A stretch of DNA of 45,139 bases from Halorhodospira sp. (GCA_007121755.1 SKJZ01000202.1:1-45139); one strand, 5' to 3'; shown: positions 8,428 to 16,350, numbered from the stretch's first letter. A program made the numbers and translations. Notes: generated by a model not told the origin, from the letters alone.

Positions 8428-8443
8428 AAGGGGGTGAGGAACC

Positions 8444-9643
8444 ATGACCGACAATAACGTTATGAAAGGCTCCGCCGGCACCGGTCTCTTGGTGCTGTCC
8501 TTGTTGGTAATGGTGGCGGGCTTCGGCTATGCCGCCATGAACATGGCGGCCCACGGCCACGCCGCGTTCAACACCGACGCCAACGTCGCATGGGGTCAAC
8601 CCATTTCGACCTATCTGTACTTCGCGCTGGCCTCCTCCGGCCTCGGGCTGCTCGCGGCGGTGCCGCTGGTATTCAAGGTCAAGGAGTACTATCCGGTGGC
8701 GAAGCGCTGCATCTTCCTCGCCTTCATCATCCTGATCTCCGGTATGGCCGTCCTGGCCATGGAACTCGGCCACACCTTCCGGATGATCTGGGCGCTGCCC
8801 TTCGGGATGCAGGTGCAGTCGGCGATGTTCTGGATGGGTGTCCTCTACGCTCTGGATCTGCTCTTTTTGCTCTGGAAGTTCCAGCGCATGGAAGGTCGGG
8901 ACTGGGACAGCAAGACGACCTTGCAGATCGGCATCGCCTCCTTCCTCGGCGTGCTGCTGGCCAGCGGTAATTTGGCGCTGATCTTCGGCATGATGAGCAT
9001 GCGGCCGTTCTGGTTCGATCCGTCGCTGCCCATCTACTTCTACCTGACCGGTATCGCCAGCGGCATGGCCGCGTTGGTCTTCTACACCTATCTCGCCTAC
9101 GGCTTCGATCGGGGGAAGATGCCGGCGGCGCTCAGGCAACTTATGGAAGGCGGCCTGCCGAAGCTTTTCGTCACACTGCTCGGAATCACGTTCCTGTTCA
9201 TTATGGTGCGAATGATCACGGGTCTGTACGCCAACGCCCCGGAGATCAATCTGGTCTGGTCGGACTATATCCTCGCCTCGCCGGTCTACCACATATCGCT
9301 GTGGGGCGGCATCCTGCTGCCGTTCCTGCTGCTGCTCTCCCCGACACTACGGGTGCAGCCGGCGGTACAGGTCGCGTGCGCCGTCCTGGTCTTCGGCGGA
9401 CTGTTCGCGGAGCGCTACTTCTTCGTGGTCGGCGGCCAGGTGATCCCGCTGTTCAAGGGCACCTGGGCCTGGGACATCTCCCAGTACGCCCCGTCGGCAA
9501 CGGAGTGGAGCCTGACGTTCATGGGCGCGGCGATGATCTTCGTGCTCTACGTCCTGGGCGAGAAGATGTTCAACCTCTCCGACAGCCCGGCCGACACCCC
9601 GTCAGGTGCGTCGCAACCGGCGGGCGCCAAGGCTACTGCGTAG
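8444..9643 (+). CDS. arxC: ArxC: NrfD/PsrC-type quinone-interacting membrane subunit
   Basis: A 399-residue, very hydrophobic protein with roughly eight to ten membrane helices, starting with GLLVLSLLVMVAGFGYA. Conserved family traits include acidic and His residues at helix ends (for example MELGHTFRMIWALPFGM) and a polar C-terminal tail. NrfD/PsrC subunits carry no heme and exchange electrons with the quinone pool. In Arx this would let arsenite oxidation reduce quinone. GGTGAGG precedes the ATG. It is followed by an intrinsic-terminator-like hairpin, so transcription of arxD may be reduced relative to arxA, arxB and arxC. Confidence 0.88.
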   Translation: MTDNNVMKGSAGTGLLVLSLLVMVAGFGYAAMNMAAHGHAAFNTDANVAWGQPISTYLYFALASSGLGLLAAVPLVFKVKEYYPVAKRCIFLAFIILISGMAVLAMELGHTFRMIWALPFGMQVQSAMFWMGVLYALDLLFLLWKFQRMEGRDWDSKTTLQIGIASFLGVLLASGNLALIFGMMSMRPFWFDPSLPIYFYLTGIASGMAALVFYTYLAYGFDRGKMPAALRQLMEGGLPKLFVTLLGITFLFIMVRMITGLYANAPEINLVWSDYILASPVYHISLWGGILLPFLLLLSPTLRVQPAVQVACAVLVFGGLFAERYFFVVGGQVIPLFKGTWAWDISQYAPSATEWSLTFMGAAMIFVLYVLGEKMFNLSDSPADTPSGASQPAGAKATA

Positions 9644-9672
9644 CCACGGCGCACTTGTAACGTAGTATGGTC

Positions 9673-9702
9673 GAAGGGCCGGGTACACCCGGCCCTTCTT
9701 TT
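9673..9702 (+). terminator. Intrinsic terminator between arxC and arxD
   Basis: GAAGGGCCGGGT (9673-9684) is perfectly complementary to ACCCGGCCCTTC (9687-9698), giving a GC-rich stem of about 11 bp with a tiny loop. TTTT follows at 9699-9702. It lies 30 bp after the arxC stop and 55 bp before arxD. It may act as an attenuator that lowers expression of the chaperone gene and those after it. Confidence 0.75.
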
Positions 9703-9756
9703 GTCCGGCTCGCGCACGGACCGGAACATCCGTACCAGCAGAGCGGAGCAGAACCG

Positions 9757-10701
9757 ATGAATCGTAACGAACAGCCGTCCGTACCCGACCCGGCGGAGTT
9801 GGACCTCCGCGCCGAACTTCACCTCTGCCTAGGCCGCGCCTTCCTGCCGCCGTCGGAGCCGGAACTGGAACAAGCGCTGGTGGAGGCGCTGCCCCACGAC
9901 CTGCGTGCGCTCAATGAAGCCCTCGGCTACACCGCCGAAAGCAATCCCGAACGGTTCGCCGCCTCGGCCCGTAAGGCATCCACTCAACCCGAGGGCTTGA
10001 TGCGCCTCTACAGCCGTCTCTTTCTAGCGCCGCCGTTCCCCGCGGCTATCAATGCCGGCATCCATCTAGACGGTTCCTTGATGGGCGCCAGCGTGGTCGG
10101 CATGGAGGATTTCTACTTCCGTCACGGTCTGGAGAAGGATCGGGAGTTCAAGGATCTTCCCGACCATCTGGCGCTGCAACTCCAGTTCGTCGCGTACCTG
10201 CTGGAACTGGCCGCCGAGGCACTGCGAGCCGGTGAGGACGAGAAGGCCGCGGAACTCTTGACCGAAACCGCTGCCTTTGAGCAACAGTATATGAAGCGGT
10301 GGCTGCCCCTGCTGATCACCGACATGGAGAAGGCCGAGGCCGAATACGAGGTGCCGGCGGCCTATCGGTACCTGGCAGTGATGGCCCTCGATGCGGTGGC
10401 GTGCGACCTCGAGGCGTGGGGTCGCTGGCCCGGACGCTCCAGTATCACCGAAAGCGCCGAAGCCGATCAGGAGCCGGCAGGACGTCCGGCGGCGGCATCC
10501 GGCGAACGCGCCGCCTGCCGTTGTTGTGGCAATGAGTACCTGCCGGCGGCCGAATTGGCGCAAATGGTCCAAGCCCTTGAGGCGCGCGGGTTGAGCACTG
10601 AACACTTGACCGTCTGCCCTGATTGCAGCGCCGCCGAGATGGGGCTGTCGCCTACCGGGCTCAAGCTTCCGGATGCGGTACGCCGACAGACTGAAAGGTA
10701 A
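9757..10701 (+). CDS. arxD: ArxD: TorD-family maturation chaperone with a cysteine-rich tail
   Basis: About 314 residues. Residues 10-225 form an all-helical TorD/DmsD-like domain, with LMRLYSRLFLAPPFP and the DLPDHLALQLQFVAYLLELAAEAL segment region typical of chaperones that bind Tat signals and insert molybdopterin cofactor. The last 60 residues add C254/C256/C257...C287-x2-C290, resembling a zinc ribbon, which ordinary TorD proteins lack. A frame extension to a codon at 9667 would begin inside the upstream terminator hairpin, so the ATG at 9757, with GGAG before it, is preferred. It probably matures ArxA before export. Confidence 0.85.
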   Translation: MNRNEQPSVPDPAELDLRAELHLCLGRAFLPPSEPELEQALVEALPHDLRALNEALGYTAESNPERFAASARKASTQPEGLMRLYSRLFLAPPFPAAINAGIHLDGSLMGASVVGMEDFYFRHGLEKDREFKDLPDHLALQLQFVAYLLELAAEALRAGEDEKAAELLTETAAFEQQYMKRWLPLLITDMEKAEAEYEVPAAYRYLAVMALDAVACDLEAWGRWPGRSSITESAEADQEPAGRPAAASGERAACRCCGNEYLPAAELAQMVQALEARGLSTEHLTVCPDCSAAEMGLSPTGLKLPDAVRRQTER

Positions 10702-10717
10702 CCACGGCTGGCCCCTC

Positions 10718-11272
10718 ATGCGCCGTCGCGCCCTTACTCCACGACACCTGTTGGCCGCCGCGGTGGTAGCCGCGTTCTGTTGGCAACCCGCCGTAGCGGG
10801 CTTATCCATTGAGGAGTACCTTCCGCCCCAGGAGGAAGGTCTGGACGAAGAGACCCGGCTCCAACGCATGCGGGAGATCGAACAAGAGCGTGAGGAGGCG
10901 CGGCGCCGGGCTGAGGAGCGGGAGCGGCAACTGGAGGAGGACCGGCGGCGGCGGCAGGCCGAATTGGAAGCATTGCCGCCGGGACATCGTGCCTTGTTGG
11001 AGCACTGCGTCGCATGTCACGAGGAACGCGCTCTGCGCCGCACCGGCCGCTCCCGTATCGGCTGGCGCGGCGTCGTTTGGCGCATGGAGATGTTCCAGGG
11101 GGTCGATCTATCCCGAGATGAGCGCCGCTTGATCGTGCGATACTTGGCGGAGGAACACCCTCCCACCGCAGGCCGTATAGCCCGGGAGACCGCAATGGCG
11201 GTTGCCGCGCCGGCGGCCGTCTTTGGTGGTGTTGCCTTCTGGTTGCTCTACCGGCGCAGGAGTCGCAAATGA
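10718..11272 (+). CDS. Membrane-anchored monoheme cytochrome c with coiled coil
   Basis: About 184 residues. A signal peptide (residues 1-27, ending AVAG) is followed by a charged coiled coil rich in Glu and Arg (about 40-85). Next is a small cytochrome c domain with the heme motif CVACH at 97-101 and candidate axial Met123 or Met125 in WRMEMF. A C-terminal membrane helix (about 158-177) ends in a basic cytoplasmic tail. The layout implies a periplasmic heme held above the membrane on a stalk. An ATG at 10673 would add 15 residues with no ribosome site and spoil the signal peptide. It lies 17 bp after arxD and overlaps the next gene by 4 bp. It may carry electrons for the Arx system; that is inferred from position only. 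Confidence 0.75.
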   Translation: MRRRALTPRHLLAAAVVAAFCWQPAVAGLSIEEYLPPQEEGLDEETRLQRMREIEQEREEARRRAEERERQLEEDRRRRQAELEALPPGHRALLEHCVACHEERALRRTGRSRIGWRGVVWRMEMFQGVDLSRDERRLIVRYLAEEHPPTAGRIARETAMAVAAPAAVFGGVAFWLLYRRRSRK

Positions 11273-11739
11273 AGATCCGCAAGAACACGGTCGTCTCTGC
11301 CGATTACACGCTCACCACGGAGGGCGGTATCCGCCTCACCGGCAGCGACAGCGAGGGACCGATGGTCTACCTCCACGGCCACCAGCAGGTATTGGACGCC
11401 TTGGAAGACGCACTGGAGGGCGCGGAGCCGAACGAGACACGGTACGTCACCGTTTCGCCCGAAGATGGCTATGGAGAACACGACCCTCGTCTGGTCTTCA
11501 CCGCCCCAAGGGAGAATCTCCCCGATGAACCACTGCGGGAAGGCATGCTGCTGCGGACCACCGAACACGACGGACGCAGCTTCCCGTTACAGGTCGTCGA
11601 AGTCAGCGACGACGGGGCCGCCGTGCTCGACGGCAACCACCCGCTGGCGGGGAAGACGCTCCATTTCGAGATCCAGGTCACCGACGTACGGCCGGCCTCG
11701 TTGGAAGAGGTCCAGCGGCGCCGTGTCACGGAGAACTAA
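11269..11739 (+). CDS. SlyD-like FKBP peptidyl-prolyl isomerase
   Basis: A 156-residue cytoplasmic FKBP of the SlyD type. Conserved segments are VVSADYTL, YLHGHQQVLDALEDALEGAE and DGYGEHDP, an insert-in-flap region, and DGNHPLAGKTLHF. The His-rich metal-binding tail of E. coli SlyD is missing. It should catalyse proline isomerisation and act as a folding chaperone. SlyD is reported to bind Tat signal peptides, which would suit a gene trailing the operon of Tat-exported ArxA, though this is inference. AGGAG lies 7 bases before the ATG, which overlaps the cytochrome stop. The 3' end overlaps the opposing esterase gene by 4 bp. Confidence 0.85.
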   Translation: MKIRKNTVVSADYTLTTEGGIRLTGSDSEGPMVYLHGHQQVLDALEDALEGAEPNETRYVTVSPEDGYGEHDPRLVFTAPRENLPDEPLREGMLLRTTEHDGRSFPLQVVEVSDDGAAVLDGNHPLAGKTLHFEIQVTDVRPASLEEVQRRRVTEN

Positions 11740-12404
11740 CTGCTGCTCAAGACTTCCGCCAACCAGGCGTCGATGGCCGCGATCTCTTCCATGCAGACCG
11801 CGTGTTCCATTGGATATTCGCGCCACGCCACTTGGTGACCGAGCCCTTGCAGACAGTCGCGGGCGGCTCGACCCAATTGCAGCGGCACCACCGGATCGTA
11901 ACTCCCGTGGGCCATAAAGATCGGGAGCGTATGGCGGGCGGCGCCCTCGGCGTCGGCACCGCCCGCCAGTGGCGGCAACCAGCAGGAGAGGCCTATCACC
12001 CCTGCCAAGCGCCGGGGATACCGCTGCACCACATGGAGCGCCGTCGCACCGCCTTGGGAGAAACCGGCAACGATCACGCGTTCGGGCGGGACGCCGCGGG
12101 AGTTTTCGTTGTCGATCAGCCGCCGGACCAGTCCTTCGGACTCACGCAGACCCGCCTCGTCGGACGGGGCCGCGCCGCTGAGATCCTTGATGTCGAACCA
12201 GCCGCGCATGGGCATGCCGCCATTCAGCGTGATCGGGCGTACCGGCGCGTGCGGGAAGATGAAACGGACGCCCCGCGCACCGGACCGACGCAGTTCACCG
12301 ACCACTGGCTCAAAGTCGTGGCCATCGGCGCCAAGGCCGTGGAGCCAGATCACACTGGCCGTTACTTGGCCGCCGGTCACAATTTCAACTGGCGCTTCGT
12401 CCAT
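11736..12404 (-). CDS. Carboxylesterase/phospholipase family alpha/beta hydrolase
   Basis: A 222-residue serine hydrolase. LHGLGADGHDF (residues 21-31) forms the oxyanion-hole region, Ser116 is the nucleophile in GFSQGGA, and Asp170 (HGSYDPVVP) and His201 (MEHAVCMEEI) complete the triad. It matches the bacterial short-chain carboxylesterase/acyl-protein-thioesterase family in length and motif order. The physiological substrate is unknown. It is a single leftward gene converging on the FKBP gene, with GAGGACG before its ATG. Confidence 0.87.
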   Translation of the reverse strand: MDEAPVEIVTGGQVTASVIWLHGLGADGHDFEPVVGELRRSGARGVRFIFPHAPVRPITLNGGMPMRGWFDIKDLSGAAPSDEAGLRESEGLVRRLIDNENSRGVPPERVIVAGFSQGGATALHVVQRYPRRLAGVIGLSCWLPPLAGGADAEGAARHTLPIFMAHGSYDPVVPLQLGRAARDCLQGLGHQVAWREYPMEHAVCMEEIAAIDAWLAEVLSSS

Positions 12405-12435
12405 ACCGTCCTCTATACCCGAGAATTTAAGCGGT

Positions 12436-12441
12436 TATAAT
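12436..12441 (+). promoter_or_regulatory. -10 element before the lptM-lysA genes
   Basis: TATAAT matches the sigma70 -10 consensus perfectly, 28 bp before the lptM start. No good -35 hexamer is visible at 16-18 bp upstream, so strength is uncertain. Confidence 0.45.
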
Positions 12442-12469
12442 CTACCGCCTTGAACGAGGCAATGCTGCC

Positions 12470-12583
12470 ATGCATCGAATCGCCGCTCTAGCCATTATGC
12501 TAACCCTGCTTGCCGCGGGATGCGGGCAGACCGGAGATCTTTATCTCCCGCCACCCCCCGAAGAAGAGGAAAACGACTCGTAA
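12470..12583 (+). CDS. lptM: LptM (YifL)-like small lipoprotein
   Basis: A 37-residue ORF. The hydrophobic signal MHRIAALAIMLTLLAAGC carries the lipobox LAAGC (acylated Cys18), followed by GQTGDLYLPPPPEEEENDS. The G-C-G-Q-x-G-x-L-Y-LPP pattern is the hallmark of LptM/YifL, an outer-membrane lipoprotein that helps LptD oxidative maturation in E. coli. E. coli also has it next to dapF. It lies 2 bp before lysA and is easily missed because of its size. Confidence 0.88.
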   Translation: MHRIAALAIMLTLLAAGCGQTGDLYLPPPPEEEENDS

Positions 12584-12585
12584 TC

Positions 12586-13839
12586 ATGGCTGAATCCGGT
12601 TTCCATCGCGAAGGTGAAGATCTCTACGCCGAGGGGGTGCCGCTGCAGGAGATTGCGGACCGTTTCGGAACCCCTTGCTACGTCTACTCGCGGGGGGCTA
12701 TCCAGGCACGCTGGGAAAGGTACCGTCAAGCGCTCGGCTCTCAGGGCACGTTGTGCTATGCAGTCAAGGCGAACAGCAATCTTGCCGTTCTCGGTATTCT
12801 CGCTCAAGTAGGCGCCAGCTTTGACATCGTCTCCGCCGGTGAGTTAGCGCGTGTTCTGCGGGCCGGCGGTGACGCTGGCCGGGTGACGTTCTCTGGGGTC
12901 GGCAAAGGTACTCAGGAGATCCGGCGCGCGCTGCTGGCCGGGATTCGCTGCTTTAACGTCGAATCGGGCCAGGAGTTGGAGCGGATCGACCGCATCGCCG
13001 GAGAGGTCGGCGTCAAGGCGACTGTCGCAATACGGATCAACCCCGATGTGGAGGCCGGGACCCACCCTCATATCACGACCGGCGTTGAGGCGAGCAAGTT
13101 CGGGGTACCCCTCGAGGAGGCGGAATCGCTCATTACCGGCGCCGAAAAGTACCGCAACGTGCGGGTACAGGGGTTGGCGTTCCATATAGGCTCGCAGCTC
13201 ACCTCTGTGGCGCCCGTCGCCGAGGCGGCCTCGCGCGTCGCCGCCCTTTACGGCCGCCTGCGGGCCGCGGGTGTGCCGCTGGACCACGTGGACGCGGGTG
13301 GCGGCCTCGGTATCCGTTACGCCGACGAAACCCCGCCGACTCCTAAAGAGCACGTAGAGGCGGTCGCTACCGCCTTCGCTGGCATGGAGCCCCGCCTCTT
13401 TCTGGAGCCTGGGCGCGCTATCGTCGGGGAGGCCGGCGTCCTGCTGACCCGGATCGAGTACTTGAAGAGCCACGGCACGCGGCGCTTCGCAGTGGTGGAC
13501 GCGGGGATGAACGATCACCTCCGGCCAGCCCTCTACGACGCATGGCATGAGATCGAGGCCGTCGGCACCACGCGGCGTTCCGCGGACGCCGTAGACATTG
13601 TTGGGCCGGTTTGTGAATCCGCCGATTCGTTGGGCAAGGACCGTTACCTTGAGGTAACACCCGGGAGCGTGTTGGCAATCTACGCCGCCGGGGCCTACGG
13701 TTTTGTCATGGCCTCGCATTACAACAGCCGGCCGCGGCCCGCCGAGATCATCGTCGACGGCCAGCACGCCCACCTCGTCCGGCGGCGTGAGACGGTCGAC
13801 GACTTGCTGCGCGGCGAGTCGCTACTGCCGCGGGGGTAG
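12586..13839 (+). CDS. lysA: Diaminopimelate decarboxylase
   Basis: About 417 residues of a PLP-dependent fold-type III decarboxylase that converts meso-diaminopimelate to L-lysine. Lys61 in CYAVKANSN is the PLP lysine. Other motifs are HIGSQL, DAGGGLGI, EPGRAIVGEAG and the active-site PVCESAD. An upstream ATG at 12520 in the same frame lies inside lptM and adds non-homologous residues, so ATG 12586 is used. It is followed 5 bp later by dapF; together they form the end of the diaminopimelate/lysine branch. Confidence 0.93.
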   Translation: MAESGFHREGEDLYAEGVPLQEIADRFGTPCYVYSRGAIQARWERYRQALGSQGTLCYAVKANSNLAVLGILAQVGASFDIVSAGELARVLRAGGDAGRVTFSGVGKGTQEIRRALLAGIRCFNVESGQELERIDRIAGEVGVKATVAIRINPDVEAGTHPHITTGVEASKFGVPLEEAESLITGAEKYRNVRVQGLAFHIGSQLTSVAPVAEAASRVAALYGRLRAAGVPLDHVDAGGGLGIRYADETPPTPKEHVEAVATAFAGMEPRLFLEPGRAIVGEAGVLLTRIEYLKSHGTRRFAVVDAGMNDHLRPALYDAWHEIEAVGTTRRSADAVDIVGPVCESADSLGKDRYLEVTPGSVLAIYAAGAYGFVMASHYNSRPRPAEIIVDGQHAHLVRRRETVDDLLRGESLLPRG

Positions 13840-13844
13840 GCGCC

Positions 13845-14672
13845 GTGCGCTTCACCAAGATGGAAGGGCTGGGCAATGACTTCGTGGTCATTGACGCCGT
13901 CCGCCAGGAAATCGCTTTGACGCCGGAGCGGATACGCTGTCTGGCCGACCGCCGCCGGGGCGTCGGCTGCGACCAAGTATTGATGGTCGCCCCTGCATCC
14001 CATTTGGGGGCCGACTTCCGTTATCGGATCTTCAATGCGGACGGTACCGAGGTGGAACACTGCGGCAACGGGATTCGCTGCCTCGCCCGCTTCATCCGTG
14101 AGGAGGGGCTCTCATCAGCCGGCCGTCTGCGTATCGAGACAGAGGGGCGGGTCACCGAGGTCGAGACGCAACCCGACGGGCATGTCGCCGTCGACATGGG
14201 GCGTCCCGAGTTAGAGCCGCCCCGGATTCCCTTCAACGCACCGGCTCGTGAAAACCGCTACCGCCTCCATACCTCCAGCGGGGAGGTGCGAATCGCCGCC
14301 GTCTCCATGGGCAACCCCCACGCCGTGCTCTTTGTTGACGACGTGCAGAGCGCTCCGGTGGCGGCCCTAGGACCCGAGATCGAACGCCACACGCGGTTTC
14401 CAGCCGGAACGAACGTTGGCTTCATGCAAGTGCTCGATCGGGGGCGGATCCGGCTGCGGGTTTTCGAGCGGGGGGTGGGCGAGACCCCGGCGTGCGGCAC
14501 CGGGGCTTGCGCCGCAGTGGTGGCTGGCCGCCTGGCGGACCGCCTCGACCCGAAGGTCAAGGTGGAACTGCCCGGCGGCGAACTCGTGATAAACTGGCGC
14601 GGCGAAGGGAGGCCCGTATGGATGGTGGGGCCGGGCCGTACCGTATTCCGGGGGGAGATCGACCTGACGTGA
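13845..14672 (+). CDS. dapF: Diaminopimelate epimerase
   Basis: A 275-residue enzyme (GTG start) that interconverts LL- and meso-diaminopimelate for peptidoglycan and lysine. The two catalytic cysteines are visible: Cys73 in EHCGNGIRC and Cys217 in ETPACGTGAC. FTKMEGLGNDFVVID is the standard N-terminus. It is tightly packed after lysA and overlaps the next gene (GTGA). Confidence 0.94.
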   Translation: MRFTKMEGLGNDFVVIDAVRQEIALTPERIRCLADRRRGVGCDQVLMVAPASHLGADFRYRIFNADGTEVEHCGNGIRCLARFIREEGLSSAGRLRIETEGRVTEVETQPDGHVAVDMGRPELEPPRIPFNAPARENRYRLHTSSGEVRIAAVSMGNPHAVLFVDDVQSAPVAALGPEIERHTRFPAGTNVGFMQVLDRGRIRLRVFERGVGETPACGTGACAAVVAGRLADRLDPKVKVELPGGELVINWRGEGRPVWMVGPGRTVFRGEIDLT

Positions 14673-15367
14673 CCGATCACGCCGCGCAACAGACCGAACT
14701 CTATAACGTGGACGAAGAGGCGGTATCCGCCTACCTGTCCGACCATCCCGATCTACTCCTGCGGCGGCCCGAGTTGCTCTCGGCGATCGAGTTGCAGCAT
14801 GAATGTGGCGATGCCCGCTCGCTAATCGAACACCAGGTCGGCGTTCTTCGTGAACAGAACACGGTTCTGCAGCGGCGGCTGAATGAACTGCTGGCGGTGG
14901 CCCGCCACAACGACGGCACCGCCGAGCGCCTGCACCGGCTGACCCTCGAGCTCCTGAACGCGGACGATCTTCACGAAGCCGTGGAGACTCTTAAGGCCGG
15001 GCTGCACGAAGGCTTTCAGGCCGACGCGGTGGGTGTAATCCTGGTGGGAGCCGTCGGCGGCGATCCCCTGCCCGAGGTGGTGACTTACGACGACGCCCGG
15101 CTCCGCGCGCTGGCCGGCGTCCTGGATGAAGGGGTGCCGTTTTGCGGGGTCATTACCGACGCCCAACGCCGCATTGTCTTCGACCAGGCGGCCGACCGAG
15201 TCGCCTCGGCGACCTTGATCCCCCTTGTCGACCGGCGGCACTACGGTGTTCTGGGCATTGGCAGTGACAATCCCGATCGCTTTCACACCGGCCAAGGCAC
15301 TGTCTTTCTGCGGCGGCTCGGCGCCATTGCCGCCCGCGTGGTCAGCCGCCACCTCGGCGACGGCTGA
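14669..15367 (+). CDS. DUF484 family protein (GAF-like)
   Basis: About 232 residues. The start is taken as GTG at 14669, which overlaps the dapF TGA and has GGGGGAG upstream. The N-terminus has the DUF484 signature (YLSDHPDLLLRRPELL), a short helical region (EHQVGVLREQN) and a GAF-like domain of about 150 residues. It sits between dapF and xerC, as in many gammaproteobacteria. Its function is not known. Confidence 0.85.
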   Translation: MTDHAAQQTELYNVDEEAVSAYLSDHPDLLLRRPELLSAIELQHECGDARSLIEHQVGVLREQNTVLQRRLNELLAVARHNDGTAERLHRLTLELLNADDLHEAVETLKAGLHEGFQADAVGVILVGAVGGDPLPEVVTYDDARLRALAGVLDEGVPFCGVITDAQRRIVFDQAADRVASATLIPLVDRRHYGVLGIGSDNPDRFHTGQGTVFLRRLGAIAARVVSRHLGDG

Positions 15368-15373
15368 CCCGCC

Positions 15374-16297
15374 GTGCCCGACGAGGCCTGGATCCAACGG
15401 TTCGACCGCCACCTGGCCTCGGAGCGGCGCCTAGCCGAGTTGACCCGCCGCGGCTACCTCCTCGACTTACACGCCCTCACGGAGTTCATGCGTCGGGAGG
15501 GGGTCGCCGACTGGTCGCGGCTCACTACCCACCACATTCGGCGCTTTGTCGGCGCAGGCAGGCGGGCTGGCCTCGCCTCCCGGACGTTGAGCCGGCGGCT
15601 GTCGGCGATACGGACATTTTACGGGTATTTGATCCGGGAAGGCGCCGCCGCCGCCAACCCGGCTGCCGACGTCCGCCCCCCCAAGGGGGAGCGACGCCTG
15701 CCTAAGACGCTCGATCCGGACGAGATGGCCGCCCTGCTTGACGGCAACGACCACGGCGACCCGATACTGGTCCGCGACAACGCGCTGTTCGAGCTGATCT
15801 ACTCCAGCGGCTTGCGGCTTGCGGAATCAGTGGCGCTGAACCTCTCAGACGTAGACCGCCACGAAGGCGTCGTCCGCGTTCTCGGCAAGGGCGCCAAGGA
15901 ACGGGTGGTGCCTGTCGGCGGTAAGGCGCTGGGGCGGTTGGCGGAGTGGCTCAGTCTGCGGGGCCGCATCGCTTCCAGCGAGGAGCAGGCGCTGTTCGTC
16001 GGCCGTGGCGGGAAACGGCTGTCACCTCGCGCCGTCCAGCAGCGGCTACGCCAGCTCGCCGAACGGAGAGGGGTAGGCAGGCGGGTCAACCCCCACGCGC
16101 TGCGCCACTCTTTCGCCACCCACCTGCTGGAGTCGAGCGGTGAGCTGCGGGCGGTACAGGAGCTTTTGGGCCACGCCGACGTCAGCACCACCCAGGTCTA
16201 TACTCACCTCGACTTTCAACACTTGGCGCACGTCTACGATAAGGCCCACCCGCGGGCGCGCAGAAAAGGCGGCGATCGGGGAGGGACGAGCGAGTAG
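15374..16297 (+). CDS. xerC: Tyrosine recombinase XerC
   Basis: A 307-residue site-specific recombinase (GTG start) that acts with XerD at dif to resolve chromosome dimers. It has an N-terminal SAM-like core-binding domain (about 1-90) and a catalytic domain with the full set: Arg148, Lys172, His241, Arg244 (HALRHSFATH), His267 and nucleophile Tyr276. The dapF-DUF484-xerC context identifies it as housekeeping XerC rather than an integron or phage integrase. Confidence 0.93.
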   Translation: MPDEAWIQRFDRHLASERRLAELTRRGYLLDLHALTEFMRREGVADWSRLTTHHIRRFVGAGRRAGLASRTLSRRLSAIRTFYGYLIREGAAAANPAADVRPPKGERRLPKTLDPDEMAALLDGNDHGDPILVRDNALFELIYSSGLRLAESVALNLSDVDRHEGVVRVLGKGAKERVVPVGGKALGRLAEWLSLRGRIASSEEQALFVGRGGKRLSPRAVQQRLRQLAERRGVGRRVNPHALRHSFATHLLESSGELRAVQELLGHADVSTTQVYTHLDFQHLAHVYDKAHPRARRKGGDRGGTSE

Positions 16298-16311
16298 CCC
16301 CCCGCCTCAGG

Positions 16312-16317
16312 TACAAT
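16312..16317 (+). promoter_or_regulatory. Possible -10 element before hslVU
   Basis: TACAAT (5 of 6 to TATAAT) lies 34 bp before the hslV start in the only gap of this gene run. No clear -35 and no convincing heat-shock sigma32 motif were seen. Confidence 0.3.
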
Positions 16318-16350
16318 GCTCCGTTTGAACAGATTGAGAGGCTGACACCT

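Noticed and set aside
8312..9292. 326-codon minus-strand frame opposite arxC
   Set aside because: It is very rich in His, Gln and Glu, as expected from antisense of hydrophobic codons; there is no family match.
9667..9756. An in-frame 30-residue N-terminal extension of arxD
   Set aside because: It would start inside the terminator hairpin, lacks a ribosome site and does not resemble a TorD N-terminus; ATG 9757 is better.
16298..16350. Sigma32 heat-shock promoter before hslV
   Set aside because: Expected for hslVU, but no CTTGAA / CCCCAT pair with proper spacing was seen; only a -10-like TACAAT.
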